From the NCBI GenBank assembly GCA_002432565.1, contig DJFP01000191.1, forward strand, positions 30,841 through 46,518: a stretch of DNA of 15,678 nt. The letters are read 5' to 3'. This document shows positions 14,792 to 15,678 of this stretch, one piece after another; within the stretch, counting starts at the first letter, position 1, and each line of letters begins with the position of its first letter. Origin of the DNA: Flavobacteriales bacterium UBA5869. Its GTDB lineage: Bacteria; Bacteroidota; Bacteroidia; Flavobacteriales_D; Crocinitomicaceae. The notes beneath the pieces are model-generated. The model was not told where the DNA came from. It saw only the letters and a list, made by a program, of their open reading frames with translations, and made no database searches. The translations under genes and the position numbers were made by a program.

Positions 14792-15678
14792 ATGGAAAAA
14801 CTAGCAAAAGCTCTTTTCTCGATGAGAGCAATGGCAATGGGATTATTCATATTCCTTACTGCAATCGCAATCGCTACCTTTATAGAATCTTACGAAAATA
14901 CTCAGGCTGCAAAATTGTGGATCTACAATGCAAAATGGTTTGAGATCCTGTTGGCTTACTTGTGTGTGAACCTGGTTGCGAATATTTTCCGCTATCAAAT
15001 GTGGAAACGCGAGAAAATTGCAGTTTTCCTTTTCCATATCTCATTTATCGTAATTATCATTGGTGCCTGGGTTACCAGGTACATCAGTTATGAAGGAATG
15101 ATGATGATCCGCGAGGGTGCCGCGTCGAATGTTGTTTACACGTCAGATCCGTATTTGTGGGTAAATATCAACGACGGAAAGGAATTCCAATTGACTCATG
15201 ATGTGAAGACTTTCCTGGCGGAATCCTATCCTTTTAACTCAGCAGATTTGGATATCGAATTTCCAAAACATAAAACGCCTATTTCTATCGAATACGTTGA
15301 TTTTAAATCAAAGCAAATCGATACCATAGAAATAAACCCGAAATACAAAACAAGTGCTTTGGATATCGTTACGGACGGAATGAAGTCCAACTATGTGATC
15401 GATAATGAGATTTTTAACCTGAACGGAGTTCCGGTAGCCTTCTCACCGAACCTGGTAAACGGAGTAAATATTTACCGCAGGAATGATACCCTGCGTTTAA
15501 AGCCTAACATGCCGCTGCAGTATATTCCTATGAAGGAAATGCAGAAAGCCCGCCAAAGTGGTATTGCTCCGCCGGATTCTGTTTTCGTGAAAGTAGCTCC
15601 GGGGCAGGAAGTGGTGTTTGCTACCACAACGCTTTACCAAATTGCCGGGCAGCAATTCGTATTCAAACAGGAGATTCC
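14792..15678 (+). CDS. ResB/CcsB-type cytochrome c biogenesis protein, probably a CcsBA fusion (partial)
   Basis: 295 codons are visible without a stop and the gene continues past the right edge. Three membrane segments lie at about 12-31, 50-67 and 76-98, followed by a large periplasmic beta-rich domain from about residue 100, the ResB layout. H82, in VFLFHISFIVIII, sits where System II proteins carry a haem-binding histidine in a membrane helix. System II moves haem across the membrane and attaches it to c-type apocytochromes. In many Bacteroidota the ResB part is fused to CcsA; this cannot be checked because the C-terminal half with its WWD motif is outside the window. The start ATG fits the promoter spacing. 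The TlpA-like lipoprotein at the other end of the window could serve the same pathway but is not linked to it. Confidence 0.88.
   Translation, partial: MEKLAKALFSMRAMAMGLFIFLTAIAIATFIESYENTQAAKLWIYNAKWFEILLAYLCVNLVANIFRYQMWKREKIAVFLFHISFIVIIIGAWVTRYISYEGMMMIREGAASNVVYTSDPYLWVNINDGKEFQLTHDVKTFLAESYPFNSADLDIEFPKHKTPISIEYVDFKSKQIDTIEINPKYKTSALDIVTDGMKSNYVIDNEIFNLNGVPVAFSPNLVNGVNIYRRNDTLRLKPNMPLQYIPMKEMQKARQSGIAPPDSVFVKVAPGQEVVFATTTLYQIAGQQFVFKQEI

Noticed and set aside
1..15678. A defence island, toxin-antitoxin pair, prophage or biosynthetic cluster.
   Set aside because: No nuclease, reverse transcriptase, integrase, transposase, toxin-like small gene pair or synthase was recognised; nearly all genes match housekeeping or common Bacteroidota families.

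Overview
The window looks like chromosomal DNA of a Bacteroidota bacterium, most likely order Flavobacteriales; a Fluviicola/Crocinitomicaceae-like relative is an inference from overall protein character. Supporting points are the exported DUF3857/transglutaminase-type proteins, a DUF4369-TlpA-type lipoprotein, an lpxK-purine phosphorylase pair, a ResB/CcsA-type cytochrome c biogenesis gene, the near absence of Shine-Dalgarno sequences, and three exact copies of the Bacteroidota -7 promoter element TAnnTTTG placed just upstream of genes.

Left part (1-7326), all on the minus strand. In transcription order: a small coiled-coil protein of unknown function with its own promoter and terminator (6943-7326); lpxK (lipid A 4'-kinase) overlapping a class-I purine nucleoside phosphorylase, ended by a strong hairpin terminator (4966-4995); a DUF2157 polytopic membrane protein overlapping its usual partner, a GDYxxLxY-type protein, preceded by a perfect 28-bp palindrome (4921-4948); then gatB, whose stop overlaps the start of a thioredoxin-fold lipoprotein that runs off the left edge.

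Right part (7484-15678), all on the plus strand. A family-2 glycosyltransferase with an extra C-terminal Rossmann-like module; an AT-rich, translationally coupled pair of exported proteins (8553-12445), of which the first has a complete transglutaminase Cys-His-Asp triad and the second the same layout with Cys and His replaced; a Nif3-family metal protein followed 3 nt later by a coiled-coil/C4 zinc-ribbon protein and a strong terminator; a noncoding stretch of about 250 bases with short degenerate repeats; and the 5' part of a ResB/CcsB-type cytochrome c biogenesis gene running off the right edge. The two halves diverge from 7327-7483, which is rich in inverted repeats.

Most of the genes are housekeeping: mischarged-tRNA amidation, lipid A synthesis, purine salvage, cytochrome c maturation. 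No CRISPR array, phage, insertion sequence, tRNA or rRNA was found, and no recognisable defence or biosynthetic system. The best candidates for something less described are the enzyme/pseudo-enzyme transglutaminase pair, the 28-bp four-CATG palindrome upstream of the DUF2157 operon, and the unusual base- and ribose-site residues of the purine phosphorylase.
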